From assembly GCF_005502435.1 (NCBI RefSeq), contig NZ_SCOU01000001.1, positions 806,001 through 870,000 of the forward strand: a stretch of DNA of 64,000 nucleotides, read 5' to 3'. The stretch comes from Methylobacillus flagellatus (lineage in GTDB: Bacteria > Pseudomonadota > Gammaproteobacteria > Burkholderiales > Methylophilaceae). Positions 8,744-15,408 of the stretch are shown here, one piece after another. The notes under the pieces were generated by a model that was not told the origin of the DNA, searched no databases, and saw only the letters and a list, made by a program, of their open reading frames with translations. Both the position numbers and the translations under genes were made by a program. How positions within the stretch are numbered: position 1 is the stretch's first letter; the number at the start of each line of letters is the position of its first letter.

Positions 8744-9471
8744 GCAGTGACCTCTTTCAAGTTGGCGCGCTGTGCCGCCTCGGCCGCTTTGGCAGCGCGG
8801 TTGATCATGGGTGCGCCCGTGGTCAGCAGCGTATGCAGCTCATGTGCGAACTGTTCCATCTCGGCCATCAGCACGCGGTTACCACGCAGCAGGGCGTTGT
8901 AGGCCAGCACCGCCGGGATGGCCACCGCCAGGCCGATGGCGGTCATGATCAGCGCTTCGCCGACCGGGCCTGCCACCTTGTCCAGCGTGGCCTGACCGCT
9001 CATGCTGATGCTGGCCAGCGCGTGATAGATACCCCATACGGTGCCGAACAGGCCCACGAATGGCGATACGCTACCCACAGAAGCCAGCACACTGAGGCCT
9101 TGTTCCATCCTGGCACTTTCTTGCGAGATCGCGCGGCGCATCACACGTACGATGAACTCGTCCTGGCTGACGCCCTCTGCATGGCGCTTGGCCGCTTGCT
9201 GGTGATGCTCGGAAGCATCCACAGCCTGTATGGCCACACGTGCCAGTGGCGTCTCCACCGGCTGCAGTGCAGCCTGCAGCGTAGGCGCTTGCCAGAACTG
9301 TTGTGCATAGTCACGGCTGGCACGACGCAGCTGCAGGAACTGCCAGGTCTTGGTGACGATGAGGTACCAGCTGGCGACCGACATCGCCAGCAACATCAGG
9401 GCAACGGCGATCGAGACCGGACCACCTTCGGTGATGAAGGTGAGGCTGTTGAATTCATAGGCGTTCTGCAT
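8740..9471 (-). CDS. exbB: Biopolymer transport protein ExbB (MotA/TolQ/ExbB family)
   Basis: This 243-residue protein has three membrane helices, at about residues 18-40, 125-150 and 170-195. The conserved signatures LSVLASVGSVSPFVGLFGTVWGI and GEALIMTAIGLAVAIPAVLAYN of ExbB are present. It is the pentameric scaffold of the ExbB-ExbD motor that transmits proton-motive force to TonB. It lies between tonB and exbD in the Fur-controlled block. Confidence 0.95.
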   Translation of the reverse strand: MQNAYEFNSLTFITEGGPVSIAVALMLLAMSVASWYLIVTKTWQFLQLRRASRDYAQQFWQAPTLQAALQPVETPLARVAIQAVDASEHHQQAAKRHAEGVSQDEFIVRVMRRAISQESARMEQGLSVLASVGSVSPFVGLFGTVWGIYHALASISMSGQATLDKVAGPVGEALIMTAIGLAVAIPAVLAYNALLRGNRVLMAEMEQFAHELHTLLTTGAPMINRAAKAAEAAQRANLKEVTA

Positions 9472-9569
9472 GCAGATAAACTCCGATTAACTTTTTTGGA
9501 ATGAGGGACTGAAAGCGCCAGCCTGCACAACAAGCAGCTAGGGCTGCTGTGCCGCTGGGCTATATGTGC

Positions 9570-10337
9570 TTAGCTTTGCAGTGAGAAATTGACTGGCACC
9601 AGCACATAAGCACTGATGGGTTGGTTATCGCGCTTGGCTGGAATGAAACGCCAGCCCTTCACTGCCGCGATGGCGGCATGATCAAGCCGCGTGTAACCGC
9701 TGCCCTGTTCCAGCTGTACCGATTCCGCCCCACCTTCCACCGACACCAGCACACGCAGCAACACGCGGCCCTCCTCGCCGGAACGGCGCGACAGGTTGGG
9801 GTATTGCGGAGGCGGGTTGGAGAGGTAGGAAGCACCGAACTTGGGCGGCTCGATCACCGGTTCGCGCTTGGGTTCGGCCACCACCACGGGCTGAGGCTCG
9901 GGGGCAGGTGCTTGCACTACCACCGGCGCAGTCGGCGCTTCCACCACGGGTTGAGCCACCGGCTGGGCGACCGTTTCGGTCACAGGCTTGGGTGTGGGCT
10001 GCTCCACCACAGGCTTGGGTTTGGGGATGACTTTTTTGACCACAGGCTCAGGCTTGGGCACCACTGGCACCACTTCCGGTTCCGGCTTGGGTGCAGGGTT
10101 GGCCACCAGGCTGACCGTCATGGGCTCCATCTGCGGAACCTCGGCAGGCTTGATCGCGGCATGGGTGAGCAGCACGCCGAACACTACAGCATGCGCCGCC
10201 AGCACCAGCGCCAGCTTGCCATAGGCAGGCGGTAGCTCGGTGGTGAACGCGCGGCCACCACCCAGTGGCGACAGTGCACGCACGCTGCGCGCTGGCGGCG
10301 TATCGTAATGGGGGACCAGACGTAGATTAGTGGACAT
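9570..10337 (-). CDS. tonB: Energy transducer TonB
   Basis: This 255-residue protein has an N-terminal membrane anchor (KLALVLAAHAVVFGVLLTHA, about 41-60) and a long periplasmic Pro/Lys/Glu/Val-rich spacer (PKPEPVVKKVIPKPKPVVEQ-type repeats, about 80-165). The C-terminal TonB domain shows YPNLSRRSGEEGRVLLRVLV and a final GWRFIPAKRDNQPISAYVLVPVNF. It contacts the TonB boxes of outer-membrane receptors, presumably the three in this window. Its start overlaps the upstream small gene by 11 bases, so the two are co-transcribed. Confidence 0.95.
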   Translation of the reverse strand: MSTNLRLVPHYDTPPARSVRALSPLGGGRAFTTELPPAYGKLALVLAAHAVVFGVLLTHAAIKPAEVPQMEPMTVSLVANPAPKPEPEVVPVVPKPEPVVKKVIPKPKPVVEQPTPKPVTETVAQPVAQPVVEAPTAPVVVQAPAPEPQPVVVAEPKREPVIEPPKFGASYLSNPPPQYPNLSRRSGEEGRVLLRVLVSVEGGAESVQLEQGSGYTRLDHAAIAAVKGWRFIPAKRDNQPISAYVLVPVNFSLQS

Positions 10338-10563
10338 TGCCTAGGTTTCTCAAAAACTGGTTGACCTCACGGGAGGCACTCAGCGCCTGTAACTTGCTGA
10401 CCGCTTCCTGCATCACTTTGTGCAGGGTTTCAAATGCCTCAACTTCCAGGCGCAGGCTGAGCGCTCCGACTTCCAGCTCCGCCACACCGCACTCTTCGCA
10501 ATACACCACCCGGCAATGCTCTTCGCCAGACAGCAGGATGCGCTTGCATTGTTTGGTATTCAT
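10327..10563 (-). CDS. Small four-cysteine protein between hemP and tonB, unknown function
   Basis: This 78-residue protein has no signal peptide or membrane segment. Cysteines are at 6, 17, 22 and 25; the last three sit in VVYCEECGVAELEVG, so a zinc- or iron-binding knuckle is possible. The C-terminal half (about 35-70) is predicted helical and amphipathic. It lies between hemP and tonB with an overlap into tonB, so it is Fur-regulated and probably iron-related. I do not recognise a named family. A gene rather than a chance frame is supported by tight spacing and protein-like composition. Confidence 0.75.
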   Translation of the reverse strand: MNTKQCKRILLSGEEHCRVVYCEECGVAELEVGALSLRLEVEAFETLHKVMQEAVSKLQALSASREVNQFLRNLGNVH

Positions 10564-10583
10564 AACCGCCTCTCTTCGCTCAC

Positions 10584-10724
10584 CTACTTGGTGAGGATCA
10601 GCTTGCCCTGGCTGGTCAGCCGCAAACGGTATTCAGCCCCGGCGTGCTGAATGATCAGCTCACGAGCCCCTGCGAACAGCTGCTCACTGGTGTAGCGCGG
10701 TATCGACAACCCCGGTGTTTTCAC
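10584..10724 (-). CDS. hemP: Hemin uptake protein HemP
   Basis: The C-terminal signature LFAGARELIIQHAGAEYRLR followed by LTSQGKLILTK is the classic HemP motif. I chose the GTG at 10724 (46 residues), because the longer open frame to 10787 runs through the promoter and Fur box. HemP is a small cytoplasmic protein; in Burkholderia-type systems it is needed for expression of the heme receptor. No heme receptor or heme ABC transporter is in this window; instead the gene heads a tonB-exbBD and hydroxamate receptor block. The exact start is uncertain because no strong ribosome-binding site is visible. Confidence 0.85.
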   Translation of the reverse strand: MKTPGLSIPRYTSEQLFAGARELIIQHAGAEYRLRLTSQGKLILTK

Positions 10725-10758
10725 AGGGCCTGGTGCCGCAGTGTTATTTATAACGTTA

Positions 10759-10787
10759 ATGATAATGATTCCTATTAAATAGGTCAA
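10759..10787 (-). promoter_or_regulatory. Promoter with overlapping Fur box, hemP-tonB-exbBD-receptor operon
   Basis: On the minus strand TTGACC (10787-10782) and TATCAT (10764-10759) are separated by 17 bases. The plus strand reads TGATAATGATTCCTA at 10760-10774, a good match to the 7-1-7 Fur consensus TGATAATNATTATCA, and it covers the -10 box. Iron-bound Fur would block this promoter. Confidence 0.85.
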
Positions 10788-10794
10788 GTGATTG

Positions 10795-10820
10795 AAAAAA
10801 AAGGTCGCCCGAAAGCGACC
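10795..10820 (-). terminator. Intrinsic terminator of the S4-paralogue transcript
   Basis: On the minus strand GGTCGC-TTTCGG-GCGACC (10820-10803) is followed by eight T residues (10802-10795). It separates the S4 paralogue from the hemP promoter that begins 8 bases further on. Confidence 0.9.
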
Positions 10821-10847
10821 GAGTGAGGAGACCTGTATTCGATAGTG

Positions 10848-11465
10848 CTAGATGCGGTTGGCGTAGTACTCGACCACCTGCTGCACATCCACCGGGAACG
10901 GCACATCTTCGGCGGCAGGCAGATGGGCGATGGTGGCGGTGTGTTGCTGCTCGTCCCAGCTCAGCCATTCCGGACGCGTCAGCGGCAGATCCTTGAGCGT
11001 TTCCACCACCAATGGCAGTTGCAGACTGCTGGCTTTCAGCGTGATGCTGTCTCCAGCGCGCAAGCGCATGGAGGGAATATTCACACTGCGACCATTCAGC
11101 AGCAGGTGGCGATGCGACACCAGTTGGCGCGCAGCGGCGATGGTGGGCGCAAACCCGGCACGGAACGCCACGTTGTCGAGGCGACGCTCCAGCAACTGCA
11201 GCAGGGTTTCGCCGGTAGGCGCTTTACCGCGACGCGCGTCGATCATCAGTCGGCGCAGCTGACGTTCGGTAAGGCCATAGTTGAAGCGCAACTTCTGCTT
11301 CTCCTGCAGCTTCACACCAAAGTCGGATTTGCGGCGGCGCGTGGCCTTGGCACCGTGCTGGCCTGGCGGCGTCGGGCGGGATTCCATGCTTTTGCGTGAC
11401 AGGCCAGGCAAATCCAGCCCCAGTGCGCGCATGATCTTGAGTCGTGGTCCGGTGAATCGTGACAT
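10848..11465 (-). CDS. Divergent ribosomal protein S4 paralogue lacking zinc cysteines
   Basis: This 205-residue protein has the S4 architecture. An N-terminal region ends in PPGQHGAKATRRRKSDFGV with QEKQKLRFNYGLTERQ. An S4 RNA-binding domain follows (LLQLLERRLDNVAFRAGF, ARQLVSHRHLLLNGRSVNIPSM) and then a C-terminal domain. The N-terminus MSRFTGPRLKIMRALGLDLPG has no cysteine at all, so it is a zinc-free form. Identity to canonical S4 is clearly reduced outside the core, and no other ribosomal genes are near; the canonical rpsD would be in the alpha operon elsewhere. It follows an unknown gene behind a Fur-box promoter. I infer an alternative S4 used in iron limitation, or an S4-derived regulator. 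Confidence 0.85.
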   Translation of the reverse strand: MSRFTGPRLKIMRALGLDLPGLSRKSMESRPTPPGQHGAKATRRRKSDFGVKLQEKQKLRFNYGLTERQLRRLMIDARRGKAPTGETLLQLLERRLDNVAFRAGFAPTIAAARQLVSHRHLLLNGRSVNIPSMRLRAGDSITLKASSLQLPLVVETLKDLPLTRPEWLSWDEQQHTATIAHLPAAEDVPFPVDVQQVVEYYANRI

Positions 11466-11550
11466 CGTTGTTTCCTGAATCGCTAACTAAAAATTGATCT
11501 GCAAAAAATGGATCCGCGAAAATTGGATCCAACAGTGCAAGTGCATGGCA

Positions 11551-11862
11551 TCAATGCACCACGCCGCTACCCGGCTGGATGGAGCACATCAGCGCATCCT
11601 GCGCCTCGGGTGTCGCGGCTTCCGACTGGCTGTGCAGAATGTCCTGCCACTGCGCCACCAGCCGCCCCGCCACCTCGGACACCAGCCTGGATTCCGCGTA
11701 ATGCGGCGCCTGCAGCTTGCGTGCGAGATTAAGGGCGACCTTGGCGAGATCAGCCGAGGGCTGATTCACATAACGCGTGGCGATCCAGCTCAAAGACGCC
11801 AGCAGGTCGCTGGCTTTTGGCAGGTCCACATCGTAGTCATTAGTGCTGGAAGCGGTTTGCAT
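11551..11862 (-). CDS. Fur-controlled 103-residue protein of unknown function
   Basis: This soluble protein of 103 residues has no signal peptide and is predicted mostly helical (about 17-50 and 57-90). It has one cysteine near the C-terminus (LMCSIQPGSG). I do not recognise the family. The ATG is preceded by AGGAACAGG, a plausible ribosome-binding site. It is the first gene after a Fur-box promoter and precedes the S4 paralogue by 85 bases, so the two are probably co-transcribed. The gap contains repeated AAAATTGGATCC-like words (11490-11530) and a GTGCAT/ATGCAC hairpin overlapping its stop. Confidence 0.7.
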   Translation of the reverse strand: MQTASSTNDYDVDLPKASDLLASLSWIATRYVNQPSADLAKVALNLARKLQAPHYAESRLVSEVAGRLVAQWQDILHSQSEAATPEAQDALMCSIQPGSGVVH

Positions 11863-11883
11863 CGCCTGTTCCTGATTAAGTTT

Positions 11884-11917
11884 TGATAATGATAATGATT
11901 CGCATTTAATGAGTCAA
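11884..11917 (-). promoter_or_regulatory. Promoter with overlapping double Fur box, 103-aa protein and S4 paralogue
   Basis: On the minus strand TTGACT (11917-11912) and TATCAT (11894-11889) are 17 bases apart. The plus strand reads TGATAATGATAATGATTCGC from 11884, which gives two overlapping Fur-type 7-1-7 sites (11884-11898 and 11890-11904). Its layout is nearly the same as the hemP promoter. Confidence 0.87.
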
Positions 11918-12017
11918 GTAGAATTGATGATGAGCACCACAAACTTGAGTTTGCTGACGTGCAGGATTAACTGACGGCTTGATATGGTGGACTACTGAGT
12001 GAGTTCGCCCTGCGACT
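11918..12017. other. Non-coding stretch upstream of the Fur-controlled operon
   Basis: No gene or recognisable motif is seen here. It begins the roughly 780-base gene-free region (11918-12701) that holds the octamer repeat and the REP-like elements listed next. Confidence 0.5.
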
Positions 12018-12129
12018 GGCTGCTTGGCTGCTTGGCTGCTTGGCTGCTTGGCTGCTTGGCTGCTTGGCTGCTTGGCTGCTTGGCTGCTTGGCTGCTTGGC
12101 TGCTTGGCTGCTTGGCTGCTTGGCTGCTT
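12018..12129. repeat. Octanucleotide microsatellite, 14 perfect copies of GGCTGCTT
   Basis: The 112 bases consist of exactly 14 uninterrupted copies of GGCTGCTT (AAGCAGCC on the other strand). Unit length is not a multiple of three, so slippage would shift any frame that crosses it. All frames through it give short low-complexity peptides (LAAWLLGC or SSQAAKQP types) with no gene-like flanks, so it appears non-coding. Confidence 0.95.
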
Positions 12130-12150
12130 ACAGATGATGGACAGAACTTG

Positions 12151-12223
12151 GTCGTCGTTCCCGCGTAGGCCGGAACAATGACATGTCGTGGCCTGGTTTT
12201 CTGGCTTGCTCGGGAATGACGAC
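12151..12223. repeat. REP-like inverted pair
   Basis: GTCGTCGTTCCCG (12151-12163) pairs with CGGGAATGACGAC (12211-12223) with one mismatch. It is a large stem around a local hairpin (TTCCCGCG..CCGGAA). The word CGTCGTTCCCGCG recurs at 12524 and, inverted, near 12685, as in dispersed REP elements of proteobacteria. Confidence 0.75.
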
Positions 12224-12239
12224 ACTAGGTGGTGTTGAC

Positions 12240-12515
12240 TTACCTCCCCTGCTGCCAAGCCGAGCAACGCAGACCCATCTGGGGTCTTCGCGAGCACTGT
12301 CTGAAGTCCGCAGGCGCTCACGTTTTATGTGAGCGCCTAGGCTGAGTTGCGCAGCCGCCAGACGGGACGAGTCGCGCAGGGTAGCCGCAGGCCTTGGCAG
12401 GGGGTGCCCTTCGGCTACTTTCTCTTGGGCAAACAAGAGAAAGTAGCTCGCCTGCCGGGCGAGACCGGCTCACACGGTTAGTTTCGGCGGACTGCTGAAG
12501 CGAGTCCGCCCTACC
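12240..12515. repeat. Dispersed-repeat module with several strong hairpins
   Basis: Consecutive hairpins are AGGCGCTCAC/GTGAGCGCCT (12312-12338), a 14-bp perfect stem GCTACTTTCTCTTG/CAAGAGAAAGTAGC with a 6-base loop (12414-12447), CTCGCC/GGCGAG (12447-12463) and GGCGGACT/AGTCCGCC (12486-12510). The minus-strand frame through it (AEGHPLPRPAATLRDSSRLA..) is a well-known spurious peptide seen wherever this repeat occurs in beta- and gammaproteobacteria. It is probably transcribed or structural junk, not a protein gene. Confidence 0.7.
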
Positions 12516-12520
12516 TACTG

Positions 12521-12551
12521 CGCCGTCGTTCCCGCGCAGGCGGGAACCTAG
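12521..12551 (+). repeat. REP-like hairpin
   Basis: CGTCGTTCCCGC-GCAG-GCGGGAACC contains a perfect 8-bp stem (GTTCCCGC 12528-12535, GCGGGAAC 12540-12547) with a 4-base loop. Confidence 0.75.
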
Positions 12552-12659
12552 GCAAGGTCAATCACCCGTGATATGCAATTCCCTGCAGGATGTAAATACC
12601 GCCATTCAAACGGGAGCATAGCTAGCCTCGTAATCGACATCCCGGTTCAACTTAATTGC

Positions 12660-12690
12660 CTGGGTTCCCGCCTGCGTAGGAACGACGGCA
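12660..12690 (-). repeat. REP-like element in opposite orientation
   Basis: The minus strand carries GTCGTTCCTACGCAGGCGGG then AACCC, the same element as at 12521 with two changes. The two face each other about 110 bases apart, as in composite REP (BIME-type) pairs. It ends about 12 bases after the LysR gene. Confidence 0.7.
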
Positions 12691-12701
12691 TCGCACCAGA
12701 C

Positions 12702-13607
12702 TCAATCCTCATGGACTTCGGCGTATCGCTCGGCCAGGTAATCCAGCAAGACGCGCACGGAGGGCAACAACCCTCGACGGCTGGGGAACACAGCATGCAC
12801 GATCTCTTTAGGCGGCACCCATTCCGGCAACAGATGACGCAGCCTGCCATCGGCAAGCTCTGCCTCCAGCAACATCAATGGCAGTTGCACCACCCCCACC
12901 CCGGCCAGTGCGGCATGACGTAGCGCCACCATGTCCGTGGTGATGAAGCGCGGCTGATGATGCAGCTTAACCTCAGCGCCATTCGGGCCATGCAGTTGCC
13001 ATTGATGCACCTGCTGCGCTGCCCCCAAGGCTAGACTGGGCCAGTGCTGTAAATCAGACGGGGTTTCCGGCAGACCAAGCTGTGCGATCAAGGCTGGACT
13101 GGCCACCAGACACTGTTTGCGGTCTGCCAGCACGCGCATCACCAGATCGCTGCTCTGCAGGGGCGGTGGACGCACGCGGATGGCGATGTCCATAGCCTCG
13201 GCGATCACATCCACACGCCGGTTGGTGGCTTCCAGCTGCACCTGCACCTGCGGGTAACGCACCATGAAATCAGCCAGCATGGCCCCGAAGTGCGCATGCA
13301 GCAGCGCGATCGGGCAAGAGATGCGCACGCTGCCACGTGGCTCGGCACGCGTGACTTCGATGGCCTCCTGCGCGGCCTCGGCTTCCACCAGCATGGCTTT
13401 GCAATGCTCGAAATAACGGCGCCCCACCTCGGTCACGGTAAAGGTGCGTGTAGAGCGCTGGATCAAGCGCACACCCAGCCGCTCTTCCAGCAGCGCGATA
13501 CGACGACTGAGCCGGGATTTGGGCATGCCGATGGCACGCCCGGCAGCGGCAAAGCCGCCATGCTCCACGGCCTGCACAAAGTAATAGAGATCGTTGAGGT
13601 CTTGCAT
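12702..13607 (-). CDS. LysR-family transcriptional regulator
   Basis: This 301-residue protein has an N-terminal winged helix-turn-helix (about 1-60: LNDLYYFVQAVEHGGFAAAG, MPKSRLSRRIALLEERLGVR) and a LysR substrate-binding domain (about 90-295). I chose the ATG at 13607 because AAGGAG lies 5 bases upstream; a GTG two codons earlier is less likely. It belongs to the large LTTR group with a SRLSRRI recognition helix, typically regulating a divergent neighbour. The divergent pirin-ycaC genes are the obvious target. The inducer is unknown. Confidence 0.92.
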   Translation of the reverse strand: MQDLNDLYYFVQAVEHGGFAAAGRAIGMPKSRLSRRIALLEERLGVRLIQRSTRTFTVTEVGRRYFEHCKAMLVEAEAAQEAIEVTRAEPRGSVRISCPIALLHAHFGAMLADFMVRYPQVQVQLEATNRRVDVIAEAMDIAIRVRPPPLQSSDLVMRVLADRKQCLVASPALIAQLGLPETPSDLQHWPSLALGAAQQVHQWQLHGPNGAEVKLHHQPRFITTDMVALRHAALAGVGVVQLPLMLLEAELADGRLRHLLPEWVPPKEIVHAVFPSRRGLLPSVRVLLDYLAERYAEVHED

Positions 13608-13627
13608 ACCCACTCCTTGCAGACTCT

Positions 13628-13649
13628 ATCGTCCTATAAATGAGACGAT
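13628..13649. promoter_or_regulatory. Possible LysR operator between regulator and pirin
   Basis: ATCGTC (13628-13633) and GACGAT (13644-13649) form a dyad around an AT-rich centre, in the 130-base divergent gap where a LysR-type regulator would bind. There is no experimental anchor. Confidence 0.4.
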
Positions 13650-13739
13650 GTGTTGTAATTTAGCAGACTACTCAACAATTAATGACAAAAATATACTGCA
13701 TTCCATCGATAACGCATCACCGCCACAAGGAGGCAGATC

Positions 13740-14612
13740 ATGAAAAGAGTACTCGGCGTTTACAGCGCGCCACGCAGTCACTGGGTGGGCAACGGTTTTC
13801 CAGTGCGCTCGCTGTTCACTTACAACAGCCACGGCAAACCACTCAGCCCGTTTCTGATGCTGGACTACGCAGGCCCTGCCGACTTTGGCCCGGCAGAACA
13901 GGCGCGCGGCGTAGCACAACACCCGCACCGTGGCTTTGAAACGGTCACCATCGTCTATCAGGGCGAAGTGGCACACCGTGATTCCACGGGTCAGGGCGGC
14001 ACCATCGGCCCCGGTGATGTGCAATGGATGACCGCTGGCAGTGGCATCCTGCATGAGGAATACCACTCGCCGGCCTTCACGGCCAAGGGTGGCACGCTGG
14101 AGATGGTGCAGCTGTGGGTCAACCTGCCCGCCAGGGACAAGATGACCGCACCCGGCTATCAGGCCATCCTCAATCAGGACATCCCGGTGGCTGATCTGCC
14201 AGACGGCGCAGGCACGCTGCGCGTGATCGCGGGTGACTATGCACAACGCCGTGGCCCGGCGCACACCTTCTCACCCATGCAGGTGTGGGACATGCGCCTC
14301 AAGCAAGGCAGCCTCACCACGCTGCAACTGCCGCAAGGCTGGAACACCTCGCTGGTGGTATTGCGCGGCACGGTAATGGTCAACGACACGGCGGTCACGC
14401 GTGAAGCGCAGATGGTGGTGCTGGACCGGGATGGCGAGAACGTCAGCATCGAAGCCAATACCGATGCCGTGGTCCTGCTGCTGAGCGGCGAGCCCATCGC
14501 AGAACCTATCGTCGGTTATGGCCCGTTCGTGATGAACACGCAGGAAGAGATCGACCAGGCCATCACGGATTTCAACGCAGGCCGGTTTGGTGCCGACATC
14601 GCAGCACATTGA
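13740..14612 (+). CDS. Pirin family protein (bicupin, possible quercetinase)
   Basis: This 290-residue protein has an N-terminal pirin cupin (about 25-130) and a C-terminal pirin domain (about 175-285). The metal-binding motif is visible as HPHRGFETVT (His58, His60) with GILHEEY (His102, Glu104). Bacterial pirins bind iron or another divalent metal; several oxidise quercetin, others modulate enzyme complexes. AAGGAGG lies 8 bases before the ATG, an unusually strong ribosome-binding site. Next to a divergent LysR gene and ycaC it belongs to a common stress- or aromatic-responsive set. Confidence 0.9.
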   Translation: MKRVLGVYSAPRSHWVGNGFPVRSLFTYNSHGKPLSPFLMLDYAGPADFGPAEQARGVAQHPHRGFETVTIVYQGEVAHRDSTGQGGTIGPGDVQWMTAGSGILHEEYHSPAFTAKGGTLEMVQLWVNLPARDKMTAPGYQAILNQDIPVADLPDGAGTLRVIAGDYAQRRGPAHTFSPMQVWDMRLKQGSLTTLQLPQGWNTSLVVLRGTVMVNDTAVTREAQMVVLDRDGENVSIEANTDAVVLLLSGEPIAEPIVGYGPFVMNTQEEIDQAITDFNAGRFGADIAAH

Positions 14613-14618
14613 GCAAGC

Positions 14619-14663
14619 CGTCCGGTGATGACAAATCACCGCCATCACCGGACGTCATTTTTA
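14619..14663 (+). terminator. Intrinsic terminator after pirin
   Basis: CGTCCGGTGATG (14619-14630) and CATCACCGGACG (14643-14654) form a 12-bp stem followed by TCATTTTTA. It probably ends or attenuates the pirin message before ycaC. Confidence 0.8.
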
Positions 14664-14710
14664 CGTTGAGATTTATTGCTGGATAGTCACTTTTGAAAAG
14701 GAACCTCATC

Positions 14711-15334
14711 ATGAACAAGCCTTACACCCGTCTGGACAAAGACAACGCCGTGGTCCTGCTGGTGGACCACCAGGCCGGCCTGCTGTCGCTGGTACGCGAC
14801 ATAGACCCGGACCAGTTCCGCAACAACGTGCTGGCACTGGCCGACCTGGCCAAATACTTCAAGCTGCCCACCATCCTCACCACCAGCTTCGAGCAAGGCC
14901 CCAACGGCCCGCTGATGCCCGAACTGAAAGCCCTGTTCCCGGATGCGCCGTATATCGCCCGGCCCGGCCAGATCAATGCCTGGGACAATGCAGACTTCGT
15001 CAAAGCGATCAAAGCCACTGGCAAAAAACAGCTCATCATCGCCGGCGTGGTCACCGAAGTCTGCGTCGCCTTCCCCGCCCTAGCCGCTATCGAAGAAGGC
15101 TTTGAAGTATTCGTCATCACTGACGCCTCGGGCACCTTCAACGCATTGACACGGGACTCCGCCTGGGATCGCATGTCCGGCGCAGGCGCACAACTGATGA
15201 CCTGGTTCGGCGCGGCCTGCGAACTGCACCGCGACTGGCGCAATGACGTGGAAGGCCTGGCGACTTTGCTATCCAACCATATCCCGGACTACCGCAACCT
15301 GATCAACAGCTACAACACGTTCACACAGCGCTAG
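14711..15334 (+). CDS. ycaC: YcaC-type isochorismatase-like hydrolase
   Basis: This 207-residue cysteine hydrolase is very close to E. coli YcaC along its whole length (for example GQINAWDNADFVKAIKATGK, VVTEVCVAFPALAAIEEGFE). The active-site residues expected for YcaC are present: Asp19, Arg84 and Cys118. The in vivo substrate of YcaC is not established; the fold makes octameric rings. I chose the ATG at 14711 (AAGGA upstream) over a TTG at 14693. The close match to enterobacterial or pseudomonad proteins suggests frequent horizontal exchange of this gene. Confidence 0.93.
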   Translation: MNKPYTRLDKDNAVVLLVDHQAGLLSLVRDIDPDQFRNNVLALADLAKYFKLPTILTTSFEQGPNGPLMPELKALFPDAPYIARPGQINAWDNADFVKAIKATGKKQLIIAGVVTEVCVAFPALAAIEEGFEVFVITDASGTFNALTRDSAWDRMSGAGAQLMTWFGAACELHRDWRNDVEGLATLLSNHIPDYRNLINSYNTFTQR

Positions 15335-15348
15335 AGGTCGGAACAAAC

Positions 15349-15378
15349 AAAAAGCCCACGGCATGCCGTGGGCTTTTT
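15349..15378. terminator. Bidirectional terminator between ycaC and htpG
   Basis: A perfect 30-base palindrome has arms AAAAAGCCCACGGCA and TGCCGTGGGCTTTTT, with A- and T-tracts on both sides, so it serves both convergent genes. Confidence 0.95.
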
Positions 15379-15408
15379 ACTTTCAAACGCTAGCACTTAC
15401 GCGAGCGC

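Noticed and set aside
10725-10787. N-terminal extension of HemP to the TTG at 10787
   Set aside because: These codons coincide with the -35, -10 and Fur box of the promoter, so they cannot be translated from that transcript.
12018-12129. Possible CRISPR array
   Set aside because: Units are 8 bases, directly joined without spacers, and no cas genes are present.
11992-12321. Open frames across the octanucleotide array, on both strands
   Set aside because: They consist mostly of the repeated LAAWLLGC or SSQAAKQP peptide and owe their length to the absence of stops in the repeat.
12128-12436. Minus-strand open frame of 102 codons (AEGHPLPRPAATLRDSSRLA-like)
   Set aside because: It is the well-known spurious translation of a dispersed repeat and consists of hairpin-forming DNA; no ribosome-binding site or family support.
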